Numbered from the stretch's first letter, positions 1 to 8,799 are shown. The stretch: 63,963 nt of DNA from CAYWEP01 sp964613075 (GCA_964613075.1 CAZTFV010000001.1:1-63963), one strand, 5' to 3'. Notes: generated by a model not told the origin, from the sequence alone. Made by a program: numbers and translations.

Positions 1-45
1 GTCAAGACTACGGCGAGGTGAAACAGAATCCGGCTTACTCTCTTC

Positions 46-2166
46 CTAGGATTTTTTATTACCTCTGGCAACGAGGACACCTGACGCATACAACATCCGT
101 CGCGTTTTTTGCATAAGGTTAGGCATCAATTCATCATATCTTCCAGGATCATATTTTTCCCAGTTAAATCCTTTTTCACCTTTTTCTCCGGCTTCCCTCA
201 TCGTTTCTGAATACGTTTTGGTTACACTAGACTCAGCAGTATTTGAATGCGCACCAGAACCGATTCCAAGCTCCCGCGCCAGCAGAAATGTCTGTTCGGT
301 AACATCCCAACTACCTCCCCATGCCCAGTCTCCACCCGGCTGCACTTTGAATCCCCGATTTTTTATTGCTTCCTCAACCGCCAACCTGCTTACTTCACCC
401 TGCATAAAAATTTGTAAATTTTCGGCAGCTTCTTCGGATAAGTGTCTCAATGCAACCTCCTTTCCTACGCCTTCTTTGACTGCAGAGGAAAGCCCTATCT
501 GTTCGGTGGTGGCAAAGAATGCATCCTGTAAGGATATTCCCTCTACTGACTGCTCTGTTAGTAAATCAAGTAACTTAAAAACATTTTCATCTGTTTTGTA
601 ATCTGGTGGCTCACCATATATAAATTTTTGCGCCAGTTCCCATCCTTTAAATGAGTACCAATTCCCTTCTCTTATCCACTCCTGTACAATTTGCTCAGAA
701 GGAAGAATCGGGTCAAATACATCAAATAAAGCAAGATTAACTCTTCTAGCAAATTGATAATGAGAAGCTGGATATGGTCTTCCCTCTTTTTTTAATCGCA
801 GGTCTTCTTCCAATTTTAAGTTTACTAGTTTTCTAACGTCATCAATTGTGAAACCATCTGATTTAAACCTAATTAGTTTTCCGTCATTCTCAACCGAATA
901 AAATGTGGGGAGATCTCCACCAGCTGCTTCTACCAACGTCGCATCAGGAAAGCGGAGTGATTCTCCCGGATTTCGCACCCACCAGGTATCAACAGTATTA
1001 AGAACAGTTGGTAAACCATTTGCTTCCATCATGTCTTGCATAGGAGAGAGAACAACATAGTCTGTCCCTTCCCACTCACCGCCAAAGAAAACTGCTTCGA
1101 CTTTGTGGTTGAGAGCTGTATGTACAGAGTTACGCAACGCTTTACCACCGGTTGCGTCGAATGTAGTTGGCACAAGAAAACCACTCTCTCCGTCTGATTG
1201 GGGTCTGTATTTTGTTGCATGTACACAAACCAAATTCTCAACTCTCAATGGCTCTGCTCTGAATTCCCGTTCATCAGAAGGTTGCTCTGGAGTCCCAATT
1301 TCCTGTAATACCTGCACTTTTCTCAACAACGCAGCTTGTGCTTCAGGATCACCAAGCAAACTGAGAGTTGCAAGTGCTTCAGCGTGCGGATTTGCCGATG
1401 GAAGAAACTGCTTTGCTTGCTCGTCAACGTAATTTGCAGCAACCAACCCATCAAGAAAGGCTAGTACCTGCCTATCGTATTCTCTCTGTCGTAATTTATC
1501 TCGCAGTGCTTCAAGCTGCGGTTTTTGTCCTCCAAGTTCCATTGCAAGCTCCACAACTCCGAGTGGCGTTTTTGTAGCCACAACGTGATGTATCTTTTTC
1601 CCTCCTGTTTCTGTTTCGTTTATCTCTGCTTCGTACAAAAGATAATCCGTATCCGACACATGTTGAGGACGCTCACCTACCAATCTTGTTGCAGAATCTT
1701 TTACAGATTTATAGATGGGCAATTCTTCTCTTCCGCGAAAAGAGAATAAATTTCCATCATATGAATAGACTTGGCGTTCAAATTCTGCCTGATCGATCTC
1801 TATATGAGGAGCAAGCTTTTCCGTAATTAATGTTTCTGTTGCAAGAAACGGTTCGGGTTTTACTATATCGCCGAACAACAGCTCAGGCTCTACTATTACA
1901 GTGCCTGTATCAGGGAGCTGTTTTGGAGAAACAGATTCAATCGGTTCTTCTACTACATGTTCATCCGTATCTGGAGTAGTTGTCGCCAGCTCGGAACGAA
2001 CTGTTTCCAGTTTACCAATATAATTAAGGTTACTTTGTGCTTGAGGCGTTGCCGGCAGAGAAGGTAAATCCTGCGCAGATCCACCTCTCCTTAAAAGGCT
2101 TCTGACTTTCCTTCTTATTCCCGGAAACCTTTTCTCACCTTCAGCGCCGCGTGATTCAAATGGCAT
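46..2166 (-). CDS. Large uncharacterised protein
   Basis: About 706 residues; I recognise no family. It has no signal peptide or membrane segment. The first ~100 residues are charged and proline-rich, as in a disordered linker; the rest has the mixed composition of globular domains (for example around GESLRFPDATLVEAAGG). The start is uncertain: an ATG 36 bases upstream (2202) is in frame, but I prefer the ATG at 2166 because a TATAAT box lies only a few bases upstream, which would give a leaderless or nearly leaderless message, and the extra 12 residues look like translated promoter DNA. It runs leftward and ends close to the window edge, with no clear operon partner. That it is a gene is near certain from its length; its function is unknown. 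Confidence 0.85.
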   Translation of the reverse strand: MPFESRGAEGEKRFPGIRRKVRSLLRRGGSAQDLPSLPATPQAQSNLNYIGKLETVRSELATTTPDTDEHVVEEPIESVSPKQLPDTGTVIVEPELLFGDIVKPEPFLATETLITEKLAPHIEIDQAEFERQVYSYDGNLFSFRGREELPIYKSVKDSATRLVGERPQHVSDTDYLLYEAEINETETGGKKIHHVVATKTPLGVVELAMELGGQKPQLEALRDKLRQREYDRQVLAFLDGLVAANYVDEQAKQFLPSANPHAEALATLSLLGDPEAQAALLRKVQVLQEIGTPEQPSDEREFRAEPLRVENLVCVHATKYRPQSDGESGFLVPTTFDATGGKALRNSVHTALNHKVEAVFFGGEWEGTDYVVLSPMQDMMEANGLPTVLNTVDTWWVRNPGESLRFPDATLVEAAGGDLPTFYSVENDGKLIRFKSDGFTIDDVRKLVNLKLEEDLRLKKEGRPYPASHYQFARRVNLALFDVFDPILPSEQIVQEWIREGNWYSFKGWELAQKFIYGEPPDYKTDENVFKLLDLLTEQSVEGISLQDAFFATTEQIGLSSAVKEGVGKEVALRHLSEEAAENLQIFMQGEVSRLAVEEAIKNRGFKVQPGGDWAWGGSWDVTEQTFLLARELGIGSGAHSNTAESSVTKTYSETMREAGEKGEKGFNWEKYDPGRYDELMPNLMQKTRRMLYASGVLVARGNKKS

Positions 2167-2172
2167 ACCTCT

Positions 2173-2178
2173 ATTATA
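2173..2178 (-). promoter_or_regulatory. -10 box for the large unknown gene
   Basis: TATAAT on the minus strand, 6 bases before the ATG at 2166, with AGAGGT between. Transcription would start at or next to the ATG. No good -35 box is seen at 16-18 bases. Confidence 0.4.
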
Positions 2179-2232
2179 TGCAAACAAATAACCTCTTTGC
2201 ATTCAAAGATTGCTTATTGTGATCTAGGGGGA

Positions 2233-2346
2233 TTATTTGCTGCGGGACTTTTTTGAGACGAGGTATACTAGAGATATAAAAATTCCAAGCACCCCAAGCA
2301 TGATATAAAACAATACCCAGAAAAGTGTTACATTATCAACAGTCAT
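2233..2346 (-). CDS. 37-residue single-pass membrane peptide
   Basis: A small gene with a strong Shine-Dalgarno sequence: AAGGAGG lies four bases before its ATG. The product starts MTVDNVTLFW, has one hydrophobic segment (about residues 7-31), then a basic tail (SKKSRSK), so the C-terminus probably faces the cytoplasm. Its ATG overlaps the stop of the upstream gene as ATGA, which implies translational coupling with the two-helix membrane protein at 2343-2534. Function unknown; the pair may act together in the membrane. Confidence 0.6.
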   Translation of the reverse strand: MTVDNVTLFWVLFYIMLGVLGIFISLVYLVSKKSRSK

Positions 2347-2534
2347 TTTACCTCCTTAAACAATCGCATGCCCAGTATAAAAAATGCAATAGAGAATGTC
2401 AATCCAGAAAACATGATAATTATTTGTTGCAAACCAATACCAGATGTAAATAAACCAAAAATCCAAGAAGCGAGCGCTAATTTAGAAACATCCAAACAAA
2501 ACTTCGCTGTTTCTTCAATTTGACGCTTTGTCAT
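2343..2534 (-). CDS. 63-residue two-helix membrane protein
   Basis: Starts MTKRQIEETAKFCLDVSKLA, then two hydrophobic segments (about residues 20-35 and 38-57) and a short basic end (RLFKEVK). Such proteins, with an amphipathic start followed by two helices, recur in bacterial genomes without known function. It is translationally coupled by ATGA overlap to a 37-residue peptide downstream, and that gene's ribosome binding site lies inside this gene's last codons. No clear Shine-Dalgarno sequence precedes this ORF. Confidence 0.6.
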   Translation of the reverse strand: MTKRQIEETAKFCLDVSKLALASWIFGLFTSGIGLQQIIIMFSGLTFSIAFFILGMRLFKEVK

Positions 2535-2551
2535 TGTCTTTATTCTAATAC

Positions 2552-2639
2552 GACTTACGCAAATTCTTATTGTTCGAGCTTGTCGAGAACTTCTCGACTC
2601 GGCTTAATCAGCCTCGCTCGAAGAATAACTGCGTAAGTC
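2552..2639. repeat. Long inverted repeat between small genes and ABC operon
   Basis: Arms GACTTACGCA and TGCGTAAGTC are perfect complements, followed inward by ATTCTT...GTTCGAGC matching GCTCGAAGAAT. The centre (TTCTCGACTCGG..) is shared with a second copy near 41070-41097. This looks like a non-autonomous palindromic repeat. Confidence 0.6.
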
Positions 2640-2656
2640 CTACTAATTTATCACAT

Positions 2657-3439
2657 TCAGCTACTCGCGCTTGCATATTCCCTAAGGGCAAAATTCCAAC
2701 TCCTCAAACTGAGAAATAGCAGTATACTGCTAAATAAAAACGAAACAACAACTCCTTGCCAGGAAAGAATACCGATCAGCGCTTGCGAGGGAAATGTAAT
2801 CATCGCGGCAACAGGTAACACATAGGTAAAAACCAGGCTGACCGGTTTTGGATATATGTTGACAGGGATTCTCCCAAGCTGTGTTATCTCCCGTATCATC
2901 CAGATCGCGTTATCGACCTCAGTTGATATAACACCAAGTGCTAAGACAAAAATATGAAGCGATAACGCAATAATGAGTGCGTTTATAACGAGTAAGAAGT
3001 AAAGAACGCTGTTAAATATTGTTACATTACCAATTTGCTGCACAACATAAAAAAGGAATCCAACAAGTGGGATGAGTGTTATTAAATCGAGAATATCACT
3101 TCCTCCAAAGAGGCTTCGAAGCAGCGGAGAAATTGGTTTTGACAACAACAGATCAAAATTTCCCGAAACGATATAACTTCGAAATCTATAGACATCCCGC
3201 CAGAGAAATTGCGCGATCATATCGATAAAATTAAAGGTGACAAAAAACAGAATGATTTCCCATGTCGTATACCCGGCAATGGATTTTGTTTTTGACGTAA
3301 GCAAAAAAAGAAAAATGAGGAAAAATAAAAACCTGATTACCTTACCAAATGTAAAAAGAACGACACCAAGCCGTGAGGCAAAGGCAATCTGTGTTGTTCT
3401 ACCTGTCACCGTGAACCACAATTTGAAATACTTGCGCAT
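2657..3439 (-). CDS. ABC-2 type transporter permease
   Basis: 260-residue integral membrane protein with about six hydrophobic segments, of the ABC-2 family (pfam ABC2_membrane_6/DUF990-like). It is the last of four permeases following one ATPase gene. Its ending LREYASASS closely resembles the ending LRSYTSASS of the permease at 4452-5240, so the two are probably paralogues. A second paralogue pair is 3548-4348 and 5241-6065. The system probably moves a substrate outward, as ABC-2 exporters do for drugs, glycans or peptides; the substrate is not evident. The gap to the next permease upstream holds AT-rich repeats. Confidence 0.85.
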   Translation of the reverse strand: MRKYFKLWFTVTGRTTQIAFASRLGVVLFTFGKVIRFLFFLIFLFLLTSKTKSIAGYTTWEIILFFVTFNFIDMIAQFLWRDVYRFRSYIVSGNFDLLLSKPISPLLRSLFGGSDILDLITLIPLVGFLFYVVQQIGNVTIFNSVLYFLLVINALIIALSLHIFVLALGVISTEVDNAIWMIREITQLGRIPVNIYPKPVSLVFTYVLPVAAMITFPSQALIGILSWQGVVVSFLFSSILLFLSLRSWNFALREYASASS

Positions 3440-3454
3440 ATCAAAATCTCAAAT

Positions 3455-3543
3455 AATATCCAAATATTCAAATAATCCAATAATCAAATGCAGAAATAGT
3501 ACATAATTTGTTTATTGGTTTTATTGGATTATTGGTTTATTTA
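3455..3543. repeat. AT-rich phased inverted repeat
   Basis: Left part has units such as CCAAATATT and CAAATAATCCAATAATC; right part has their complements (TTTGTTTATTGG, ATTGGATTATTGG). Unit spacing is about seven bases. The same family flanks the gene at 10749-11114. It separates two permease genes and would not block co-transcription. Confidence 0.55.
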
Positions 3544-3547
3544 TCTT

Positions 3548-4348
3548 CTATCTTCCCTGTGCAGTGTATACCCTCAGTCCTTTTGCCCAAACAAATGCTG
3601 TAAATTTATATAAAACAGCTGTCCAAAAAAACATGATAAGAAATCCTTTGACAATCTCAAACATCCCCAATTGCCCAAGATATATCTTCACCGGAAAAAA
3701 CGTCAGATAGTTAAACGGTAAAAGCGAGAAGAATTCATATATTGGCTTTGGAAGAATGTCCAAAGGAAATAATCCACCCGAAAAAAAGCCAATCATTTGA
3801 TAAAAAATAAATCTCGGCCCCCATGCTTCATTACTCCAAAATCCAATAAAACTTATGAGAACACTAATAAAGAAAAACAATATCAGCCCCATCAAAACTG
3901 CAACGACAAGCAATAAAAGAACAGAAATATTTGTCTGAAAAAATAACGGCGGCCGAAGAATGAAAAATAATATCGTCAACTCTATAACCGAAAAAACAAT
4001 ATTCATCGCCTTGTCCCCCATATCCCTCGCAAAATGATATTTCAAATAATGAAATGGCCGCAGTAAAAAATTCGTGAGATTTCCTTCATTGATCTCACTC
4101 GCAATACTCGTCGTCCGCGTCGCCATAACAATATCACTGACAAATGCAGTTACGAGAACATATGTTAATATAGACGACCTTGTGTAGCCAAAGAAATCGC
4201 CATTACTCGGTACGACAACTACCCATATAAAATACATAGAAAGAATCTGTAATAATTCGCGTAACCGATACAAAATAAAGCTTGCTCTGTAGGTAACGGC
4301 TTCATCCCATGTGTTTTTTGCTATTTGCCAGTACAATTTAAGGTTCAT
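3548..4348 (-). CDS. ABC-2 type transporter permease
   Basis: 266 residues, about six membrane segments, ABC-2 family. It starts MNLKLYWQIAKNTWDEAVTY, the usual cytoplasmic amphipathic start of this family, and ends GLRVYTAQGR, resembling the end of the permease at 5241-6065 (GIKKFTGVGQ). It probably forms a heterodimer with the product of 2657-3439. A repeat-filled gap of ~100 bases separates it from the preceding permease. Confidence 0.85.
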   Translation of the reverse strand: MNLKLYWQIAKNTWDEAVTYRASFILYRLRELLQILSMYFIWVVVVPSNGDFFGYTRSSILTYVLVTAFVSDIVMATRTTSIASEINEGNLTNFLLRPFHYLKYHFARDMGDKAMNIVFSVIELTILFFILRPPLFFQTNISVLLLLVVAVLMGLILFFFISVLISFIGFWSNEAWGPRFIFYQMIGFFSGGLFPLDILPKPIYEFFSLLPFNYLTFFPVKIYLGQLGMFEIVKGFLIMFFWTAVLYKFTAFVWAKGLRVYTAQGR

Positions 4349-4351
4349 AAC

Positions 4352-4446
4352 GCTCTTGTCATCCTGAGTGAAGCGAAGGATCTTATTACTAATATACTAA
4401 TATATTAGTAAATGACATAGATTCTTCACACGGTTCAGAATGACAT
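4352..4446. repeat. REP-like palindromic repeat
   Basis: Contains GTCATCCTGAGTGAAGCGAAG on the left and GATTCTTCAC...TCAGAATGACA on the right, an inverted pair around an AT-rich centre. A related copy is at 8800-8896. Such repeats are widespread between genes in CPR genomes. Confidence 0.65.
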
Positions 4447-4451
4447 GCTTA

Positions 4452-5240
4452 TCAACTGCTCGCGCTGGTGTATGACCTGAGTGCAAAGCGCCAGAATTTT
4501 CGGGAAGCAATAAAAAACACTACCGAAAGAATACTAAGACTGACCATGCTGAAAACATCCGGTCTGCCAAGCAAAAATTTTATCGGCGTTGCAATAACAA
4601 GAATTAGAGGAAGTAAAAAAGCGAAAATATAAAAGGAAAATTCTCTATACATTTCTGGCGGATATCGCGTAATACTGGACATGGTAAAAAGGACATCAAC
4701 AATGTTATTTAGCCGACTAAACCAAATGGTGATCGTTGTCACTATATACCAAATCGAATACAGTAACACTATCCCGCAAATTGAAAAGAATAAAAAGAGT
4801 ATTATATCGACCAGCTGTATAGCAAAAAGTCTTTCTCGTAGGAAATACATTGTCAGGCCAACGCCAAAAAGAATACGGATAATACTTGTATAATTAATAT
4901 AACGAGTAGAAAGAAGAAACTGCGCGTCTATTGGCTTCAGGAGGAAAGTATCGAGTTGCCCTAGATGAACGATGCGTGAGAAGTACTCAAAATTACGCGA
5001 GAATAGGAGATGAAAAATCCCAAGGATAATATTAAATACACATGTCAATAATATGATTTCATCGCGTGACCATCCGAAAAGTGAATCTATTCTGTTTGTT
5101 AACAGAATAACTGAGAAAACAGTAAACAATCCCCACACAACGCTTGAAATGACGCTGTTTACCAAATTCCCCCGATACGCAGTTAATGCAGAAAGATTAA
5201 GCTCCAGTAATTTATTATAGACACGAAAATATCGTTTCAT
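4452..5240 (-). CDS. ABC-2 type transporter permease
   Basis: 262 residues with about six hydrophobic segments, ABC-2 family, directly adjacent (stop to start, no gap) to the permease at 5241-6065. The C-terminal SYTSASS motif is shared with the permease at 2657-3439, indicating duplication of a permease pair inside the operon. It would assemble with its neighbour and the ATPase at 6049-7059 into an exporter in the cytoplasmic membrane. Confidence 0.85.
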   Translation of the reverse strand: MKRYFRVYNKLLELNLSALTAYRGNLVNSVISSVVWGLFTVFSVILLTNRIDSLFGWSRDEIILLTCVFNIILGIFHLLFSRNFEYFSRIVHLGQLDTFLLKPIDAQFLLSTRYINYTSIIRILFGVGLTMYFLRERLFAIQLVDIILFLFFSICGIVLLYSIWYIVTTITIWFSRLNNIVDVLFTMSSITRYPPEMYREFSFYIFAFLLPLILVIATPIKFLLGRPDVFSMVSLSILSVVFFIASRKFWRFALRSYTSASS

Positions 5241-6065
5241 TTATTGCCCAACTCCTGTAAATTTTTTAATACCTGACCGCCACATCCATCTATACATTAA
5301 AATCAATGCTGTTAGCCATATTGCTTGGATAGCAATAACTTGAAACAACTCAAGCAATTGTAATTTTCCTTGAATGGCAACAAGAGGATAATACACCATG
5401 TAAGGAAATGGGGTAAGAAGAGCGATTTTTTGCATAAGCGGCGGAAACAAATCAATCGGCATGAGAAAACCAGCGAGCGCAAGTATTATCACTTCTGAAA
5501 ATTGCTGTATCCCCCAAAAATCAGTTACCCAGAAAGCCGATAATCCTAAAAGTGTTTTAAATGTAAATGAAATAAAGTAGCCAAACATAATACTGATTGC
5601 TGCAAGGAGAAGAATCTGTAGGGATGTGGCAAAGGAAACAGAATTGCTAAACAGGAACGATAACGCAAGAAATACAACCAAGGCAAATATCCCTTGCAGA
5701 ACCCGCCATCCAAGCTCGGCAGTAAAATATATCCAATAATATGAGAATGGTTTGAGAAGATACTTTACCAGACCACCTTCTTGAATATCCAACACCGCAA
5801 CGTCCTGTTCGTGATGCGTCATGAGAAATGAAGATGCAATAATAAGGAGAAAATAATATGAGGTAATTGCAGAAAGACCCCAACCTTCAAGCGTTCCTGT
5901 TTTATTGTGATATACCCCAAGCCAGAAGACCAAAACCAACAAAGGATTTAGTACGGCAAGAATAAACCACACTAATGACCTATCTCTTTGCTCAAATGCT
6001 TGCTGGAAATGGAGTAGAAAGATTCTGAAGTATCGCAATTTCCCCTTTCTATACTTTGTATCCAT
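5241..6065 (-). CDS. ABC-2 type transporter permease
   Basis: About 274 residues from the ATG at 6065 (MDTKYRKGKLRYF); an upstream in-frame ATG at 6104 lies deep in the ATPase gene and is less likely. About six membrane segments, ABC-2 family. It overlaps the end of the ATPase gene by 17 bases, so the two are translationally coupled. It is the first permease of the operon and a probable paralogue of 3548-4348. Confidence 0.85.
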   Translation of the reverse strand: MDTKYRKGKLRYFRIFLLHFQQAFEQRDRSLVWFILAVLNPLLVLVFWLGVYHNKTGTLEGWGLSAITSYYFLLIIASSFLMTHHEQDVAVLDIQEGGLVKYLLKPFSYYWIYFTAELGWRVLQGIFALVVFLALSFLFSNSVSFATSLQILLLAAISIMFGYFISFTFKTLLGLSAFWVTDFWGIQQFSEVIILALAGFLMPIDLFPPLMQKIALLTPFPYMVYYPLVAIQGKLQLLELFQVIAIQAIWLTALILMYRWMWRSGIKKFTGVGQ

Positions 6066-7059
6066 TGTTTCTTTGTCCCTTTGTTCCTTCTTTCGTAAAC
6101 ACATGCCGGATCACATCCTCTATATCCGGATCTTCGATGGTGATATCCTCAACCGGAAGCGTTTGTAATATCTTTGCCGCTATATCATTTGAATCATTTT
6201 TTCTAACTCGCAATATCCATTCCGGAAAATCAAACTTTCGCGTCTCCCCAAATGTCTCCAATTTTTTCGGATCAACATAGTCTGAAAGCACAACGGAAAT
6301 ATATTTATATGGTGCATGTTTTTCAACGAGTGCTGCCAACTCGCCATCATAAAGCAATTTCCCAAAGTTAATGATAATGACTCTTTTACATAATTCCTCA
6401 ACATCACCCATGTAGTGGCTGGTTAAAATGATCGTTGCCTTGTATTTTTGGTTGTACGCTTTTAGAAACTCCCGAATCTTTTTCTGCATCACAACGTCAA
6501 GGCCGATTGTTGGTTCATCCAAGAAAAGCACTTTGGGAGAATGAACAAGAGCAGCAATAAGCTCCATTTTCATCCGCTGCCCTAATGACAATTTCCTGAC
6601 CGGGACATGCAAAATATCTTTTACTTCAAGAAGTCTTGTCAAATCCTCCAGTGCCTCAGCAAACTTTTCATCCGGTATTTCATAAATTTCTTTGTTGAGA
6701 AGAAACGTTTCCATTGCGGGCAGGTCCCACCAGAGCTGGTTTTTTTGCCCCATGACGAGTGAAATTTGTTTTAAAAATTCGCTCTTTCGGTCAAACGGAG
6801 TAAACCCCAATACGTCAATTTTGCCTTTTGTCGGGTACAAAAGACCTGAAAGGCATTTCAATGTCGTCGTTTTCCCGGCACCATTTGGACCGATGAAGCC
6901 AACGAGCTCTCCTTCCCTAATCGTAAATGAAATATCTTCAACTGCCTTAACAACCTCTGTTTTTCTCGCAAAGAGCGACCGAACAGACCCCAAAAATCCA
7001 GGTTGTTTTTTGTGTACCGTATAGTGCTTTATCAGGTGAGATACTGAAATGGTAGACAT
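6049..7059 (-). CDS. ABC transporter ATP-binding protein
   Basis: 336 residues. Walker A GPNGAGKT at 57-64, signature LSLGQ at 157-161, Walker B VLFLDEP at 177-183, H-loop histidine near 215; the region after ~235 is the C-terminal extension common in NatA/DrrA-type ATPases. It powers the ABC-2 permeases downstream, and one ATPase must serve four permease genes. The ATG at 7059 has no Shine-Dalgarno sequence and lies just after an extended -10 box (7068-7073), so the message is probably leaderless. It is the first gene of the five-gene operon. Confidence 0.92.
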   Translation of the reverse strand: MSTISVSHLIKHYTVHKKQPGFLGSVRSLFARKTEVVKAVEDISFTIREGELVGFIGPNGAGKTTTLKCLSGLLYPTKGKIDVLGFTPFDRKSEFLKQISLVMGQKNQLWWDLPAMETFLLNKEIYEIPDEKFAEALEDLTRLLEVKDILHVPVRKLSLGQRMKMELIAALVHSPKVLFLDEPTIGLDVVMQKKIREFLKAYNQKYKATIILTSHYMGDVEELCKRVIIINFGKLLYDGELAALVEKHAPYKYISVVLSDYVDPKKLETFGETRKFDFPEWILRVRKNDSNDIAAKILQTLPVEDITIEDPDIEDVIRHVFTKEGTKGQRNNGYKV

Positions 7060-7067
7060 TTATAAGG

Positions 7068-7073
7068 ATTATA
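7068..7073 (-). promoter_or_regulatory. Extended -10 promoter of ABC operon
   Basis: TGGTATAAT on the minus strand, with TATAAT eight bases before the ATG at 7059. No clear -35 box. The spacing leaves almost no 5' untranslated region. Confidence 0.45.
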
Positions 7074-7137
7074 CCAGAACAGGAGCCTCCGTAGAGAAGA
7101 ATTTCTTACTAGACAGAGTGCAAGCAAGTGAGTATAG

Positions 7138-7410
7138 TTATCTGATTGCTTTTTTAAATGTCTTTCCCGGTGTAAACCCCGGTGTCTTTCTCGCTGCAAG
7201 GGTAATTTTCTCACCGGTTTTTGGATTTCTCCCCACACGCTCAGCTCGTTTTCGCACGGTAAATGTACCAAAACCGGTCAACACTACTTTTTCACCTCGT
7301 TTTAATGAGTCTCTAATCGTATTCAAAGCGATCTGGACAGCGTCTCTGGATGCTTTATTGGTGAGATTTGCCTTCTTCGCAACAACTTCTATAAGGTCTT
7401 TTTTAGTCAT
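7138..7410 (-). CDS. hup: HU-family DNA-binding protein
   Basis: 90 residues, the usual HU length, starting MTKKDLIEVVAKKANLTNK. The HU arm motif is present as RNPKTGEKITLAARKTPGFTPGK (read in two parts: RNPKTGEKI and PGFTPGK). It bends and compacts DNA as a dimer. The ribosome binding site AAGGGGGTGA is strong, and a good promoter (7450-7478) precedes it, so it is monocistronic. HU versus IHF subunit cannot be decided by eye, but a single non-specific HU is expected here. Confidence 0.95.
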   Translation of the reverse strand: MTKKDLIEVVAKKANLTNKASRDAVQIALNTIRDSLKRGEKVVLTGFGTFTVRKRAERVGRNPKTGEKITLAARKTPGFTPGKTFKKAIR

Positions 7411-7449
7411 TATCTCTCACCCCCTTAACAAAAAATATGGTTTAGATCT

Positions 7450-7478
7450 AAAGTACAATGAAAACGAACACTTGTCAA
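7450..7478 (-). promoter_or_regulatory. Promoter of HU gene
   Basis: Minus strand: -35 TTGACA (7478-7473), 17-base spacer, -10 TACTTT (7455-7450). It matches the sigma-70 consensus and lies ~40 bases before the ATG. Confidence 0.7.
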
Positions 7479-7512
7479 GATATTAGTTTGTCTGGCTGGG
7501 AAAAACGAGGGA

Positions 7513-8784
7513 TTACACCGTCGTATGCTCGGGGAAGACAGCGCGGAATTCTCGAATTGCTGTTACTTTTACTTCACCTGGGACAGCAAGCGATCGGCTC
7601 ACTTCTTCCTGGATCTTTCGGGAAACTAGTATCGTCTGTGCGTCATCGAGTCTTCCCGGATTGATAATAACGCGTAACTCCCGTCCTGCCTCAAACGCAT
7701 ATGCGTCTTCAACGCCGTCATACTTTTTGGCAATATCTTCCATGTCCGAAAGCCGCTTAATGTAGTTCTCAAAATCCTCATAGCGCGCACCGGGTCGTGC
7801 TCCGGATACGGAATCAGCAACATGAACAATAATTGACTCGATAGACGAAAAAGGTTTGTCTTCATGGTGTTCTGCAACGCAGTTAATAACCGCTTCCGGA
7901 AAATTGTACCGCTTCAATAAATCAACGCCGAGCTTGACGTGACTTCCCTCTCCTTCCACAACCTTACCGATATCATGAAAAAGACAGCCAAGCCTGACGA
8001 TATCAACATTTGCTCCCAGCTCATGCGCCAGGGCAATACCGATTTTTGTCTCCTCAAGTGTATGAACGACCAAATTCTGTCCATAAGAAGTTCTGAATTT
8101 AAATCTCCCAAGCATTGTATACAGATCCGAAGAAGGTAAATTATAGACGCCAACTTCGCTGGCAAGCTTTTCCCCTTCCTCAAACATTATTTTCTCAACT
8201 TCTTTCTTGGTCTGCTCAACAATCTCTTCTATTCGGAAAGGTTGTACGCGGGTATCCTTAAGGAGTTTTTCAAGCGCGCGTCTTGCAACCTCACGCCTGA
8301 TTTGATCAAATGACGAAAGGCGGATCACGCCTTCCTCATCCAAATCCACATCAACTCCGGTTGCTTGCTCAAATGCGCGGATATTTCGACCTTCTTTCCC
8401 GATAATCCGACCTTTCATTTCCTCATCAGGGATTTTTACAATGGAAACAGTATATTCGGCAATGTAGTTGAGTGCTCCATGACGGATACTATCAAGGAGT
8501 ATTTCTTGCGCTTTCTTGTCTGCGGTTTTCTTCGCTTCTTCTTCTTTCTCGCGGATGATTTTTGCCATCATCTGTGCGGCATCCTGCTCAGTCTCTTTGC
8601 GGAGTTCCTCCCGTGCTTCATCTTGCGTGAGAGTGGCTACTTTTTCCAATTTTTTGCCATACTCCTGACGCTTCTTCGCTAAATCTTCTTTCTCGCGCTC
8701 TTGTTGCTCCAGCTTTGCCTCAAGCTTTTCCTCTCTTTCCAGAAGCTTTTTTTCAAGTGTCAACAAATCATCTTGTGTAGCCAT
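7513..8784 (-). CDS. rny: Ribonuclease Y (lacks membrane anchor)
   Basis: 423 residues: coiled coil about 1-95, KH RNA-binding domain with GRIIGKEGRNIR at 125-136, HD phosphohydrolase domain with H241 and HD at 270-271, and C-terminal domain from ~340. RNase Y is an endonuclease that starts mRNA decay. Typical homologues are ~520 residues with an N-terminal membrane helix. Here there is no helix, and an in-frame TGA four codons upstream of the ATG rules out a longer start, so the protein appears cytosolic with a shortened coiled coil. It lies between HU and recX/recA with its own repeat-filled upstream gap. Confidence 0.93.
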   Translation of the reverse strand: MATQDDLLTLEKKLLEREEKLEAKLEQQEREKEDLAKKRQEYGKKLEKVATLTQDEAREELRKETEQDAAQMMAKIIREKEEEAKKTADKKAQEILLDSIRHGALNYIAEYTVSIVKIPDEEMKGRIIGKEGRNIRAFEQATGVDVDLDEEGVIRLSSFDQIRREVARRALEKLLKDTRVQPFRIEEIVEQTKKEVEKIMFEEGEKLASEVGVYNLPSSDLYTMLGRFKFRTSYGQNLVVHTLEETKIGIALAHELGANVDIVRLGCLFHDIGKVVEGEGSHVKLGVDLLKRYNFPEAVINCVAEHHEDKPFSSIESIIVHVADSVSGARPGARYEDFENYIKRLSDMEDIAKKYDGVEDAYAFEAGRELRVIINPGRLDDAQTILVSRKIQEEVSRSLAVPGEVKVTAIREFRAVFPEHTTV

Positions 8785-8799
8785 ATAAATTAATCATTC

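Noticed and set aside
1..45. Gene fragment at the left edge
   Set aside because: 45 bases without a supported frame; nothing can be claimed.
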